64,000 nucleotides of DNA from contig NW_022098057.1 of NCBI RefSeq assembly GCF_002288925.2, forward strand, positions 62,976,104-63,040,103, read 5' to 3'. A model generated the notes under the pieces. It saw only the letters and a program-made list of their open reading frames with translations. It searched no databases and was not told the DNA's origin. The DNA comes from Delphinapterus leucas. Taxonomy: Eukaryota > Chordata > Mammalia > Artiodactyla > Monodontidae. Positions 1 to 62,499 of the stretch are shown here, piece by piece. A program made the translations under genes and the position numbers. Each line of letters starts with the position of its first letter. Positions within the stretch are counted from its first letter, which is position 1.

Positions 1-165
1 CGTATGGACACCAAGGCGGGGAAAGCCACGGGGGGGTGGGGATGGTGGTGTGATGAACTGGGCGATTGGGATTGGCATGTATACACTGAAGTGTATAAAA
101 TTGATGACTAATAAGAACCTACTGTATAAAAAAGTAAATAAAAAGAAATACAATGACATCGTATT
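1..165 (+). mobile_element. L1 3' end, cut by window edge
   Basis: The text matches the artiodactyl/cetacean L1 3' UTR (gatgaactgggcgattggga, then a tail ending in A-rich sequence at about 130-155). Only the terminal part lies inside the window. Confidence 0.75.
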
Positions 166-1018
166 CTATGTATCATTATGCAGCTAGCTTTTCCATTCAA
201 CATTGCGTTCTTAAGCTCTGATACGTAGAGCTTTGATTCCTTCACTTGAAGTGCTATATAATATTCCACTGGAAGAACATACCACCTGGTAGGGATTCGC
301 TCCCTTTTGGCAAACACTCAGGCAGTTTCCCATTTTTCACTATTACAAACAGCACTGCGATGGACATCCTGGTCACCATTCCTAGTGCACCTATGTGCAT
401 GTCTAGGGCTCACCCATGTGGGTGGGCCACGGGCAGCGGAGATTCTGGTCCCCGAAGCCCAGGGCCTGGGTGCCTCCTCCCTTTACGTAGAGAACTCATA
501 AATATTATCACTTTCTCTATAAGCACTGGAGAAAGTGAAAGAAGTGCCATAATCGCACATTTTTAACTTTACTGTGTCTTTTTCTTTTTTAATCAAGAAT
601 TTACTTCCTTTATAACTTCACTGCCTCTCTTTCCTTGTATGTGTGTCTGTGTGTGTGTGTCTGTCTGGTGGGAGGCAGAGAATGTCTGTCCCTCGGATGA
701 GGTTTCTGTGGCCCTTGTCCCTGTTTGTTCTCATAATGCTTTGTCCTTACCCTTTTCCTTTGCATCCCGCGAATGCCTCTCCATCTGGTCCTTTGTACCT
801 CTCATTCGATTTTTGCACTTTCAGGTCTACTATTTATTGCAACCAATGCAAATTGTAACTCAGCTCCTGTATTTTTTGTTTACCATTGTCTCCTCCCATG
901 AATTGCCCTCATTTAATAGAAGCTGTATTCTCTTGTACCTTATATAGAGCCTAAAGTACAAATATTCTAACTTTGCTGGTAAAATCTATTGCTGAGGAAG
1001 GTTATACTCTGAGGCACA

Positions 1019-1110
1019 TATTCATTTGACATATTTATTGAGCATCTGTGTGTGTCTTGTGAGGTGCTAGAGCTACAGTGATTATAAGATACAGCCCCTG
1101 CCCTCTCGTC
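1019..1110 (-). repeat. L2 3'-end fragment
   Basis: Contains the antisense L2 tail theme (tatttattgagcatctgtg, then gctagagctacagtgat and cagcccctgccctc). Confidence 0.55.
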
Positions 1111-2035
1111 CTCCTTTCCCCTTGGCTGCATCTTTTTTCATAGGCCCATTTTTTTCCCTGGTGACTCTTCCTCTAATGAAGAGTTCTTTCTATGGGCCTT
1201 TGTTGGATGCATGGATTGTCCCAGCTCCCACTTGGGGCCCCCAGACCCAGATGGAATCTTCCTCACAGATCTAAGGTGGAAGATGTTGCGCTATGTGGTA
1301 CCCAGCCAGGTCCTGGCCAATGTTCTCCACGTGCTGGTTGCCCTTCTGGGTGTGAGACCCTGTTCTAGTTCTCCAGGCAACATGGTGCAGGAGGCTTCGG
1401 GTGGCTCTTCGCAAGCGAGTCAGTTTCTGAGACCCATCTTTGCTGCCAGCAGGGTCCAAATGATTCTAAAGGGGCCTCCACTGCCAGAGGCTCTCCAGCA
1501 TCACCTTGGAGGGAGGACAGCAAAGGCTAGTCATAAAAACCCCATCCGGGCCCTCACTAATGGCATCTTAGCCTGAGTCCTTGCTAGAAGCTGCTACAAG
1601 AGCTGCCTCAAGTACAGGCTTAGTTTCTTAAGTTGATGCAGACATTTTTCTATTTGCAGCGATTTCACTGGGGTTTTCACTGGATACTGGAAGGGGGAGG
1701 GGCAGCCATGGCATGTTCACTTTGGCAGATGGAGGAAAGAAGCAGGGAGAAGGAGGGGGCGGTACAGCCAAGACAGGGCAACAGGTGCATTGAATGGCCA
1801 CCCCCTGAGCCACCACACCTGGAAACCCTTAGCTGCTCCTCCGGAGAGGAGGCGAGAGAGGCCCTCTGGGGTACAAAGATTTGACCAGGCTGACAGCCTG
1901 CAGAGCAGGGCAACACGCCAAGCCTGGCCCTCTGGGGTTCACATGTGGGTTACAAGGGGCCCACTGAGTCCCGGAGCCCCGCCCAGCGCAGGTGCCCCGT
2001 GCTCCGGGCCACTTCCGTTCCCTCCGCCAGCGTCT

Positions 2036-2200
2036 GCTCACTGAGCACCCACCACGCTCCACCACCAGTGCTGAGTGCCGGGGAGACAGCAGTGCACGGA
2101 GCAGGCAAAATCCCGCCTGTCAGTGGCTCAGTGGGCGAGACGGAAAACGGCAAAACAAATCAGGAAAATATTATAGATAATACGTGCGGTGGCCGCTATG
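2036..2200 (-). repeat. Degraded L2 fragment, CpG-rich
   Basis: Resembles antisense L2 (ctgagcacccacca, gtgctgagtgccggggagac, agcagtgcacggagcaggca) but is unusually GC-rich. Confidence 0.45.
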
Positions 2201-3499
2201 TTACGATGGTTGCTCGTCCACACGGCCTGCTCAGGCCTACTCAGGGCCGGGGCAAGGGCTTGGGGCAGGGCTGGCTGCGGAGCCCTCACAGAGCAACAAT
2301 TGGACCTGCATGGCTTCCTGTCAGCCCACGGCGACCCGCCGGGCAGAGGTGCTTATCCTCCTTCCAGAGCCAGAGGCTGCCTTCCAGGGCCCAGCTGCCC
2401 CACTGCTGCGCCACCCTCCCAGCCTCATTCGAGGCCCCTCTGCGGCTGTCCGAAGGCCGAGGCCTCCCTCTGGTGGTCGCATGATGCTGGGGGCTGAGGC
2501 TGTGCTGGCTGAGCAGGGTAGCGGGCTTTCACCCCGGGCTCCCGCTCGAGGCGGACGAGGAGGCGGCACTGGACCAACAGGTGATCCCGACAGGATGTGG
2601 GCAGAGCGCTTCAAATCCTGGTTCTTCCCTCTATTCCACGAACCGACCTAAACCCCAGTTTCCTCACCCGCAAAACGGGAATAAAGCACCTGTGACGACT
2701 AACGAGAATGAAGGCTAGAATGTGCTAAGCATGGTGTACCTCCGCCCTCCTCACACACGCCCTCACACCACACAGCCACCTAGGGACAGTCAATAATAGT
2801 AACCTGTTAGTATCCAGCCTCCGTTTCCCAGTTAACAATCACTTATTGAGTGCCTACTAGATGCAGATACCTATAGTATTTTAGCCTCACCTTTTGGCCC
2901 GCTCCTTGGGGTACGGTCTGAAGGGCACACTCCGGCGTCAGCCACAGCGCCGGCCCGGGCTCTGGTCGGCGTGGGGCGGGGGTGGGGGGTGGAGTTTGCG
3001 TTCTGGGCGTAAAGCCGCGGGCCGGCAGCGCCACCTAGTGGCAATATGCAGCCATGCCGGGAGACGTGCTTTTTGCCTTCCTGGGCTCTCAGGATTGCAA
3101 ATCAGGCTCCCTCCAAGGGCTCAGACTGTGCGAGGCCATCGCCGGAACCAGCAGCCCCATATTACTGTGCACGTCCCAGGCCCCAGGCGGATGGTAGGCA
3201 GGGCAGGGGCTTGGAAGGAACCAGGTTCTGGGGTTGCTGGTGGAGCCACTTGGTATACAATTTACTAGTCTGGCCTCAGTTTTCTCCATCTGCAAAACAG
3301 GCAATCATAAAAATAAGTCTTTCCACACACAGAATTGAAACTCAAAGGAGATGGGGAAAGGGAATGTGGAAGAGTTGAGAGCTGGATCTTTCTCACGAGA
3401 TGATAGGTAGAACCGTGCGAGCTAAGAATGAACTGGGTAAGCCCTGCTGACAGGAACAAGGGACATGGATGAGGCCAGAATGGTAGGTAGGACTTCCAA

Positions 3500-3720
3500 T
3501 GCCAGGCTAGCACGTGGGGGACCAAGGGCCTTGGAGTCAGACATGTTCTCAAATCCTGGCAGTATCACTTACTAGATGGGGGACCCTAGGCACGTTCCTC
3601 AACCCTTCTGATCCCAGTTCCCTTTTCTACAACATGGTTATTATGGACCATCATTATCGGTAAAAATAGATGAGCATGGAGCTGGTGCACAACAAGCATG
3701 AAAAAGGGGGGCAGCTGTTA
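3500..3720 (+). repeat. MIR SINE remnant
   Basis: Keeps the MIR order: ggagtcagacatg, a tRNA-like core, cactt(a)ctag, cctcaaccc and a degraded tail. Confidence 0.6.
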
Positions 3721-3789
3721 CTTGATTGATTCTGTGGGACAGTGGAGAGAGGTCACCCAAAGAAGGGGTCATCTTCTCAAAGACAGGGG

Positions 3790-4060
3790 TGGAGGAGGGA
3801 TAAATTAGGAGGTTAGGATTAACATACACACACTACTATATATAAAATAGATAACCAACAAGGAGCTACTGTACTGCACAGGAAACTCTATCCAATATTT
3901 TGTAATAACTTATAAGGGAAAAGAATCTGAAAAGAATAGATTTATATTATATTACCAATATATTATCAGTTATAGATATGTAACTGTGCTGTATACCTGA
4001 AACACAACATTGTAAATCAACTATACTTCAATAAATACATATATATAGATATATATACAC
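3790..4060 (+). mobile_element. L1 3' end
   Basis: Contains the L1 3' UTR text ggttaggattaacatacaca, ggaaactctatccaatattt and acattgtaaatcaactatac, then an A/T-rich tail with (TA) and (CA) runs. Confidence 0.75.
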
Positions 4061-4084
4061 ACACATAGATAAAAAAGGAAATGC

Positions 4085-4830
4085 AAAGTAAGATCACGAC
4101 GATTTATCACCACACACCCATTAGAATGACCAAAATTTAAGAGACTGGCCATACCAAATACTGGCAAGGATGTAGAGGAACAGGGACTCTACACTACTGG
4201 TCAGGATATAAAATCATGCAACCACTGTGGAAAATACTTTGGCAGTTTCTTATAACATAAACCTAAACATACACTTACCATATGATCCAGCTATTCCACT
4301 CCTAGATATTTACCCAAGGGAAATGAAAGTATATTTCTGTACAAAGACAGGTACATGGATGGTCATAGCAACTTTATTTGTATTAGAAACAACCAAAAAC
4401 CTGGAAACAACACAAATGTCCATCAATAGGTGATTGGATAAACTATGGCAAAGCCATACAAAGGAATGGACTACTGATCCGTGCTAGGAAATGAATGAAA
4501 CTCAAAATAATTACGTTAAGCAAGAAACGGCAGACAAAGAGAAGAGTCCATGCTGTATGAATCCGCTTGTATAAAATTTTGGAAAATATAATGTATAGAG
4601 ACAGAAAGCAGATCCATGGTCACCTGGAGATGGGTTAGCAGGTGGTGAGAAGGGCTATAAAGGACTCCCCAAGGGGCAAGAGGAAATTTCTTTAGCATGG
4701 TGGGGTTGTTCATTGTCTCCATCGTGATGATGGTTTGACTAGTGATATATTTGTCACGTTAAATGTGTGTGGTTTATTTTAGGTTGAATATACCTCAATA
4801 TACTGTTAAAACAAAGTTTGGAGAATACTA
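4085..4830 (+). mobile_element. Older L1 fragment, ORF2 end and 3' UTR
   Basis: The plus-strand frame at 4227-4433 reads [20 protein letters not shown], the conserved L1 ORF2 C-terminal text, followed by the usual tail through about 4830. Broken and non-functional. Confidence 0.75.
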
Positions 4831-5639
4831 TTTGGAATTTTTATACTAACCCAGTCTTCCTTAATGCAGTTTATTGTTTTGTTTTTCTTATAAATATATG
4901 AGAAGCAAAAAAGTCCCAAATCAAAGCCTACAAATCTCCCCCGGCTTCACAAATATTGTGGGCTGCACTGATATCATCATTTTCTGTGTGTGCCACGGTG
5001 AGGGAAAATGACTCACTTTGAGGGTCATTCTTCCATCATTGTGTTACAAGGGGCCAGGATGATGTAACTGCTTTTGAAGCACAAAGGGTACAAAGCAGGG
5101 GCAGCCCAACCACAGGACTGAGAAAGGCCTCTCCATGGGTTCCGTGTGTTTTCAGGAGAGGTGAGTGGCTGAGGTTTCAAAAAAAAAAAAGAAGAGCTAA
5201 GTGTCCACGGCACTCAGCCTCCTGTGGGCACCAACCTGTGATCCCTGGTGCACAGAAGCAGCAGTGGGAGGTAGAGGGGTGTTGGTGAGTGGTGGTGAGA
5301 AGAGGGAGGACAAGGTGACCAGAGGTTTCCAGGTTCCAGGGTAATGTGACTTTGGATAAGCAGATTCAGTGCAATCCCAACCCCTTCGGTGCCTCTGCCA
5401 TCTTGCTGTCCCAAAGGCAGCTGCCACACCCTCTGAGCACAGAGAGAATCCTCAGAGAACAGCCAGAGCCAGAGTGCCACAAGGCCACCAGCCAGACACA
5501 GAGTTTGACCTGGCCTTGAATGCACTGGTCAAAATGGGGACCAGGCAGAGGCTCCAGCAGTGGCTGCAGTGGCCACCCCATGGGAACAGCTACAGTAACA
5601 GCCATCCCAGGTTTTGCACGCTTAGTACCATGTGTCCAT

Positions 5640-5880
5640 ACGAGGCAACAGAATCAGTAGAGCAGAAGGGGCTGCATGCCAGGGAGATTCTACCCAGGTT
5701 CACATCATGGCTTTGTCACTTACCAGCCGTGTGCTTTGGGCAAGTTCACAATATGCCTCAGTCTCTCCATCAATAAAATGGAGATAACAGGATTTACCAC
5801 ATACAGTTGTAAGGATTAAAGGAGTTAATATCTATGTTTAGACAAGTTTCTGAGACAGAGTGTGCTCAGTGATGTGCTTG
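5640..5880 (+). repeat. MIR SINE remnant
   Basis: Contains gtcacttaccagccgtgtgc, tttgggcaagtt, cctcagtctctccatc and taaaggagttaatat in MIR order. Confidence 0.7.
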
Positions 5881-6169
5881 CTATTGTTGCATTATTCTAT
5901 CCTTTAAAAAAGAAAAAATCCCTCTTCTGCCCTTTCCTACACATCAGACAATGCAGGCTTGTACATATGGCCAACCAGGCATCCTACCTCTTGTGGGTGT
6001 GATGGGCAGTTCCTTTAACACTCTTAAATTGAATTCTTCAGGTTTGGGGCTCATGCTGTTTATTTCTATTGCCCTGGCTACTAAGAACCTCACAGCAAAT
6101 CTAGAACTCAACTCTTGGGGCAGGAAGGCTTGGGTGGACTGATCCACGCAGGTCCTGCCGTCTCCAGCA

Positions 6170-6597
6170 GGGGGCGACCAGCACCATCCTTTGCTAGGCA
6201 GTGAGCACCGTCCAGCCCCACCCCAGGCCCTGGAACAATGGGCTGTTTACAGTCTGATGCTATCCAGGTGCTTTCATCCTGTCCCCGAGAGTTCCTGCTG
6301 ATGTTGGGGGTAGGGCCTCCCTAGGCCTGCAGAGACAAACCTTCCCTTGCCAGTCAGGCCTCTGGAACCCCCAGGGGCTTTTGAGCCACATGTAGCCTCT
6401 AGAGGAGCAGGTGATAAGTTACCAATGACCCACCCACCTCCAAGTCTTCTGACCTCTGGCTCCTCCATCCTGAGTCATGTCCCCCCTGTGCTGACCCCTG
6501 ACCCTCCCATCCCCAGCCCCTGTGCACTTCTGCCATGTCCTGCCCACACTCACCAGTTTTTACTAAATAAAGCACGTTTTGTTTGGTTAAAAAAAAA
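6170..6597 (+). pseudogene. Possible retrocopied 3' UTR with A-tail
   Basis: The segment ends with AATAAA (about 6565-6570), some 20 nt of GT-rich text and then an A-run at 6588-6598, the shape of an inserted polyadenylated RNA end. The source gene is not recognised, the 5' limit is a guess and I see no target duplication. It could instead be the true end of an unrecognised transcript. Confidence 0.35.
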
Positions 6598-7045
6598 AAG
6601 AGTCACTCCAGTTCTATAGCCCAAAGGTCGAGGGTGGATCTGTGGGCACTGCTCCTTCCCGGACCCCTGACTTTCCTAGTTCCCATCTACCCCACTTCCC
6701 GGAAGAGAAGACTCATGCCAGTGTGGCTTGGCCTTAGTTTCCCAGTCTGTAAAATAGGTTGTCATCTCTGCCTCTTTCCCTGAGGTTTCCCGCAAGTGAA
6801 TTCCTGGCAGGAAGGATGGGCACAGGAGGCTCCAGGCCCAGTCCACAAACCAAAGGGTGAGAGAGGCCATTCCAAGCTGGAAACAGGCAGCCTCGGTTGA
6901 TCCTCCTGGGCCTCAGTGTCCCAAACTGTTCCAAATCTTGGTCTCAGGGTGGCTCCCCTTCAATCTTTGCACCAACAAGGGGTTTCCAAGCCCAACTTGA
7001 GGTCTTCCTCACTCTCGACCCAAACAGCACAAACAAAAAACCAGA

Positions 7046-7716
7046 AAAAAAAAAAAATCATGTCTTTATTGTCTGATTAATAAACTGGCTTGGAGGGGGA
7101 AGAGGAATGGGGGGAACAGCTAGCTTTGATTAGTCGGAAACTCCTGTTAACTGTGTACAAAATGAATGTTATAAAATCAGGTACAAAACAGGGTCAACAA
7201 AGCAGCAGCCCTGGGGTGGTCTCGAGGTACCCAGGAGGCTGAGAAACGGACCCAACGTGGCCTCAAGGTGAGGCCGAAGGACTGGGACCTGGGGTCTGCA
7301 CCCCACCCCTCTGCTCCTTCACCTCAGGGCACACATGCTCTCCTCCCTCCCTGATTACAAATCACTATAAAACTGCCCTCAAAGGGGCACAAACACCAAG
7401 GCCAAGGCACTACCAGAAATGAAATGGGTCCGGAGCCCAGTGCCAAGCTCCCCCTTCCCCAGCAGCCGGAGCCTGGAGGAGGGGTGCCCTGTTCCCCACG
7501 CCCAGCAGGGTGGGCACGCACAGAATTCCACAGCTGGGGAGGGGCTCCGCCCCCCAGACAGGCGGTGGCCTGGGAGCCCTGAGCAAACACAGCCATGGCT
7601 TTGGTCAGTGCCGAATGTGGAGAGAGGGGCCACAGTCCTATCTGGCCCCCACGACGTGGCCTGCGCAGAGATGTCCTGTCACGGTCCTTCTGGAGCTGCC
7701 GCCCCAGGCCACGGCC
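7046..7716 (-). other. TSPAN15: TSPAN15 3' UTR (inferred extent)
   Basis: About 670 nt from the stop codon to the expected cleavage point downstream of an AATAAA signal. It contains no recognised transposon. The end is inferred from the poly(A) signal only; no transcript evidence is available. Confidence 0.75.
7065..7070 (-). terminator. TSPAN15: Poly(A) signal AATAAA of TSPAN15
   Basis: Read on the minus strand, the context is cagacAATAAAgacatga, followed by a T-rich stretch (tttttttttttt, then tggttttttgtttgtgctg) like a U/GU-rich downstream element. A second possible hexamer-like site (TTTATTAATC) lies just upstream. Confidence 0.8.
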
Positions 7717-58817
<51,101 letters not shown>

Positions 58818-59636
58818 CGGCATACCTTGGAGATATCGTAGGCTGGGTTCCAGACCACTACAATAAAGCCAATATCGCAATAAAGTGAGCGACAGGAATT
58901 TTTGTTACCCAGTGCATATAAAAGATACATTTATACTATACCACTGTCTACTAAGTGTGCAATAGCATTATGTCTAAAAAAGCAATATATATGTCTAATT
59001 TAAAAACAGTCCACTGCTGGACTTCCTGGTGGCGCAGTGGTTAAGAATCTGCCTGCCAATGCAGAGGACATGGGTTCAGTCCCTGGTCCAGGAAGATCCC
59101 ACATGCCATGGAGCAACTAAGCCCACAAGCCACAACTACTGAGCCCGCGTGCTGCAACTACTGAAGCCCAAGCACCTAGAGCCTGTACTACACTACAAGA
59201 GAAGCCACCACAATGAAAAGCCCGTGCACCGCAACGAAGAATGGCCCCCGCTCGCCACAACTAGAAGACCCAGCCACGAAGACCCAACACAGCCAAGAAT
59301 AAGTAAACTTTTAAAAAATAAAAATATAAACTTTTAAAAAATACAAAATAAATAAAAATACTTCATTGCTAAAAAATGCTATTCATCATCTGAGCCTTCA
59401 TCGAGTCATAATCTTTCTGCAATAGTAACATTGAAGGTCACTGATCACCACAACAAATATAATAATGAAAAAATTTGAAATATTGCAAGAATTACCAAAA
59501 TGTGACACAGAGACATGAAATGAGCAAATGCTGTTGGACTTGACACAGGGCTCCCACAAACCAATTTGTAAAAAAACGCAGTATCTTCAAAGCACAATAA
59601 AGCGAAGTGCAATAAAACAAGGTGTGCCTGTAGCAT
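58818..59636 (+). mobile_element. Tigger1-like DNA transposon split by a SINE
   Basis: The left end reads ggcataccttggagatatcg with ttccagaccactacaataaa. The right end reads aaagcacaataaagcgaagt, then gcaataaaacaaggtgtgcctg and TA. Internal text (gtgcaatagcattatgtcta; atgctattcatcatctgagc) fits a non-autonomous Tigger. No transposase is left. Confidence 0.85.
59021..59360 (+). mobile_element. CHR SINE, long form, inside Tigger1-like element
   Basis: Starts acttcctggtggcgcagtgg and ends in a complex A-rich tail in which aaacttttaaaaaata is repeated (about 59305-59340). I could not delimit a target duplication. Confidence 0.88.
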
Positions 59637-60370
59637 TCGAGATATGTAGATTGGCTAAAATGATGAGGGGCACCATCCATTCCCTCTTCAGAGTAAAAAA
59701 AAAAAATCTCACTTAAGGATGATGCACTGGGCTAAATCCTTGAGGCATCCCAAATCCTGAGGGATTCTGGTTGCCTGATGTGACCATCTGTCTAGCTGAA
59801 TCCTGCACCTAGAACGTTGTATCTTTCTTGAGTGGACCCTTCATGCAAGGTGACAGAGCACCTAAAAGGACAGAGGGCTGAGCCTTCACGGACTTTACAG
59901 AACAGACTGTATGAACCGGTTTTGTGGCTTCCTGCTAGTAAATGCTTGTTTTTTTTTGTTTTTTTTTTTTTTAAATGCTTGTTGTATACATATTTGTACG
60001 GGTAGCAGAATTTGTTCTGAGATCTATTATCATGATAATCCTGGCAGGGAGATTGTAGGAGGAAATAACTAACCTTCACCTTTAGCGGCTACTACTGCTT
60101 ATGAAAATGAAACCTACGGATTGTACACAATCAACTTGGCTCTCATAAGTTTGCATCCCTGCCTCTGCTTCCCCATCTGTGAAACCATGAGGCTGGACTG
60201 TTTTTCTTCTACCTAGTTCTAACAATCTTAGCTATAGTCCTCACAGACAAATCAGTCAGCAAATGTACACTGAGCTTCTACTATGACTCAGGCCCTGCCC
60301 CAGGCTCTGGGGATACAGCTGTAAACAAGAGAGACAAGAGCTTCTATTCTCTTCTACTGGGGCATGGGAA

Positions 60371-60395
60371 GGGGGGGTGGGGGCGGGGGGGCGGG
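60371..60395 (+). other. G-quadruplex-forming tract
   Basis: Four G-runs of 7, 5, 7 and 4, each separated by a single base (T, C, C). Confidence 0.75.
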
Positions 60396-60715
60396 GACAT
60401 GCAACACACATGACAACTACTACATGAAAAGGGTAATTTCAGGTACTGATATGTGCTAAAGATGCGGGAGAAGAGCTTCTAGTGGAAGAAGCAGCAGGTA
60501 CAAAGGCCATGAGAGAAGAAGCAGCTTTGAGAGGGTCCATGTGGCTCATGCAAGGACCTCGGGAGAGTAGAACGGGGAGAGATCAGAGGCATAGGAAGAA
60601 GCCTCACAGCTTTCGTAAACAGTGTAGATTTGTTTCCAGTTTTAGTGAGGGCCACTGGTAGGTTTTAAGCAGGGACGTGATACTGAATGTGATTTAAGCT
60701 TTAGAAGGTTGCAGC

Positions 60716-60843
60716 TGGGACTTCCCTGGTGGTCCAGTGGTTAAGACTCTGAGCTTCCACCGCAGGGGGCGCAGGTTCGATCCCTGGTCAGGGAACTAAG
60801 ATCCCACATGCCGCATGGTGGCCATAAAATAAATAAATAAATA
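60716..60843 (+). mobile_element. Short tRNA-derived SINE in L2
   Basis: Starts tgggacttccctggtggtcc, has the B box caggttcgatccctggtcag and a TAAA-repeat tail. An exact 13-bp target duplication (agaaggttgcagc) lies at 60703-60715 and 60844-60856. Confidence 0.94.
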
Positions 60844-61176
60844 AGAAGGTTGCAGCATGGAGGACAGACAGGAGACAGGGCTGGGGGTGAGGAAGGCTGG
60901 TTAGGAAGCCCTTGCACAGTCTCAGTGCAAAAGGCTGTGGACTAGGGGTACAGCACTGGAAAGAATGACAAGTGGCTGCACTGGGGATATATCTTGGTGA
61001 TAAAACCAACAGAGCTTACTGACAGATTGGGTGTAGAATGTGAGGAAAAGAGAAATCAAGATACTCCCAAGTGCTTTTGCCTTGAGCAACTAGGTAAATG
61101 TTGCTGTCATTTACAAAGGTGAGGGAGGTCACAAAGAATGCTGCTGGGGGGAAGTGGGTCAAAAATCAATTACTGG

Positions 61177-61528
61177 GGACTTCCTTGGTGGCGCAGTGGA
61201 TAAGAATCTGCCTGCCAATGCAGGGGACATGGGTTCGACTCCTGGTTCGGGAAGATTCCACATGCCACGGAGCAACTAAGCCCATGCACCACAACTACTG
61301 AGCCTGTGCTCTGGAGCCCGTAAGCCACAACTAGTGAGCCCACGTGCCACAACTACTGAAGCCCGCGTGCCTAGAGTCTGTGCTTCACAACAAGAGAAGC
61401 CACCACAATGAGAAGCCCGTGCACTGCAACGAAGAGTAGCCCCCACTCGCTGCAACTAGAGAAAGCCCGCACGCAGCAACGAAGACCCAACTCAGCCAAA
61501 AATAAATAAAATAAGTAAATTTTTTTAA
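61177..61528 (+). mobile_element. CHR SINE, long form, first of a same-site pair
   Basis: Starts ggacttccttggtggcgcag and ends in an A/T-rich tail. It is flanked by aaaatcaattactgg at 61162-61176 and 61529-61543. Confidence 0.94.
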
Positions 61529-61543
61529 AAAATCAATTACTGG

Positions 61544-61680
61544 ACTTCCATGGCAGTCCAGTGGTTAAGACTGCACTTCCACTACAGGGGGCACGGGTTC
61601 AATCCCTGGTCGGGGAACTAAGATTCCACAGGCCACACGGTGTGGCCAAAAAAAAAAGAAAAAAGCTTTCCTTTAAAAAA
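61544..61680 (+). mobile_element. Short tRNA-derived SINE, second of a same-site pair
   Basis: Starts acttccatggcagtccagtg, with B box gggttcaatccctggtcggg and an A-rich tail. It is flanked by aaaatcaattact at 61529-61541 and 61681-61693. Confidence 0.93.
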
Positions 61681-62016
61681 AAAATCAATTACTTTGTTTG
61701 GCCATTTAACTTTTTGAACTATCTTTTCAAAATCCAGGTGGAATTGTCCAGGGAACTCAGAGGTGAGGTTTAAGCTGGATGATATAAATTTGAGAGTCAT
61801 CAGGTCAATTTAAATCATGGGCCTATGTGAGATCATCTAGGGAGAAAATGTAGCAAAAGTAGAGGGACAAAGACAGACCCTGGGGCCCCTTCCTTTGAGA
61901 GGAAGAGAGGCTGGCAAAGAAAACAGAAAAGGTACAGCCAGTGAGGTAGAAGGAAAATGAGGCCAGAAAGGTGACAGGGATGCCTAGAGAAGAAAGGGCT
62001 TCAAGAAGTTAAGAGA

Positions 62017-62062
62017 CACACCATTGTAAAGCAATTATACTCCAATAAAGATGTTAAAAAAA
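62017..62062 (+). mobile_element. 46-bp L1 insertion
   Basis: Only the last bases of an L1 (ccattgtaaagcaattatac, then tccaataaagatgtt and an A-tail) inside an exact 14-bp target duplication (aagaagttaagaga) at 62003-62016 and 62063-62076. Confidence 0.93.
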
Positions 62063-62499
62063 AAGAAGTTAAGAGATGCTCAACAGCACTTAATGTCCTA
62101 GGAACCCCCCTTAATACGCTGAGGCTTCAACTATGTTCTGAGAGGGCGGCGGGGGATGGGTGGCACAGAGCAGAGAACTGACCATCAGCTTTGCAAGATG
62201 TGGGTCACTGGTGACTTTGATAAGAGCTCTTTCAATGGAACAATAGGAACAAAATCCTGATTGGAGTGGATGGAGGAGAGAAAGGAAGGGAAGAAATGGA
62301 GGCGGTAAGTGCAGACAACACAGGGAAGTATACACTAGCAGGCAGGTGTACAAAGCCGTTCACGTGGGAGTGCATACGTGGACTTCTTCCCAACCCACCA
62401 AACAGCCTCCCAGGCCAAATATGCATGAGTTAGCACCTATGTGGAAGAGTTTCAATGGTCAGGAATTTCAGCAGCTTCTTCATCAAGAGATAGAATCTG

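Larger units (their letters stand above)
1..7045. other. 3' flank of TSPAN15, no gene found
   Basis: No conserved coding region is recognisable here. The region holds L1 3' ends (1-165, about 3790-4830), a short (TG)n tract near 640-662, an L2 scrap (1019-1110), an L2-like GC-rich stretch (about 2036-2200), MIRs (3500-3720, 5640-5880) and a polyadenylated 3'-end-like segment ending at 6597. The open frames near 1945-2650 fall in GC-rich, repeat-derived DNA. In human, the next gene on this side is NEUROG3, which lies farther away than this window reaches. Confidence 0.7.
60255..62330 (-). repeat. L2, about 2 kb, broken by four insertions
   Basis: Antisense L2 can be followed from its 3' end (gagcttctactatgactcag; ggatacagctgtaaacaaga) through gcagggacgtgatactgaat, atataaatttgagagtcatc, accctggggccccttccttt and tcctgattggagtggatgga. 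Insertions lie at 60716-60843, 61177-61528, 61544-61680 and 62017-62062. It is the longest L2 in the window. Confidence 0.85.

Noticed and set aside
1945..2651. Overlapping plus-strand open frames of 155-179 codons
   Set aside because: GC-rich and partly L2-like DNA. Composition is dominated by Pro, Arg, Ser and Gly, and several frames are open at once, so a gene is not supported.
1..7045. NEUROG3, the expected downstream neighbour in human
   Set aside because: No bHLH-coding exon is found; the gene lies farther away than the window reaches.
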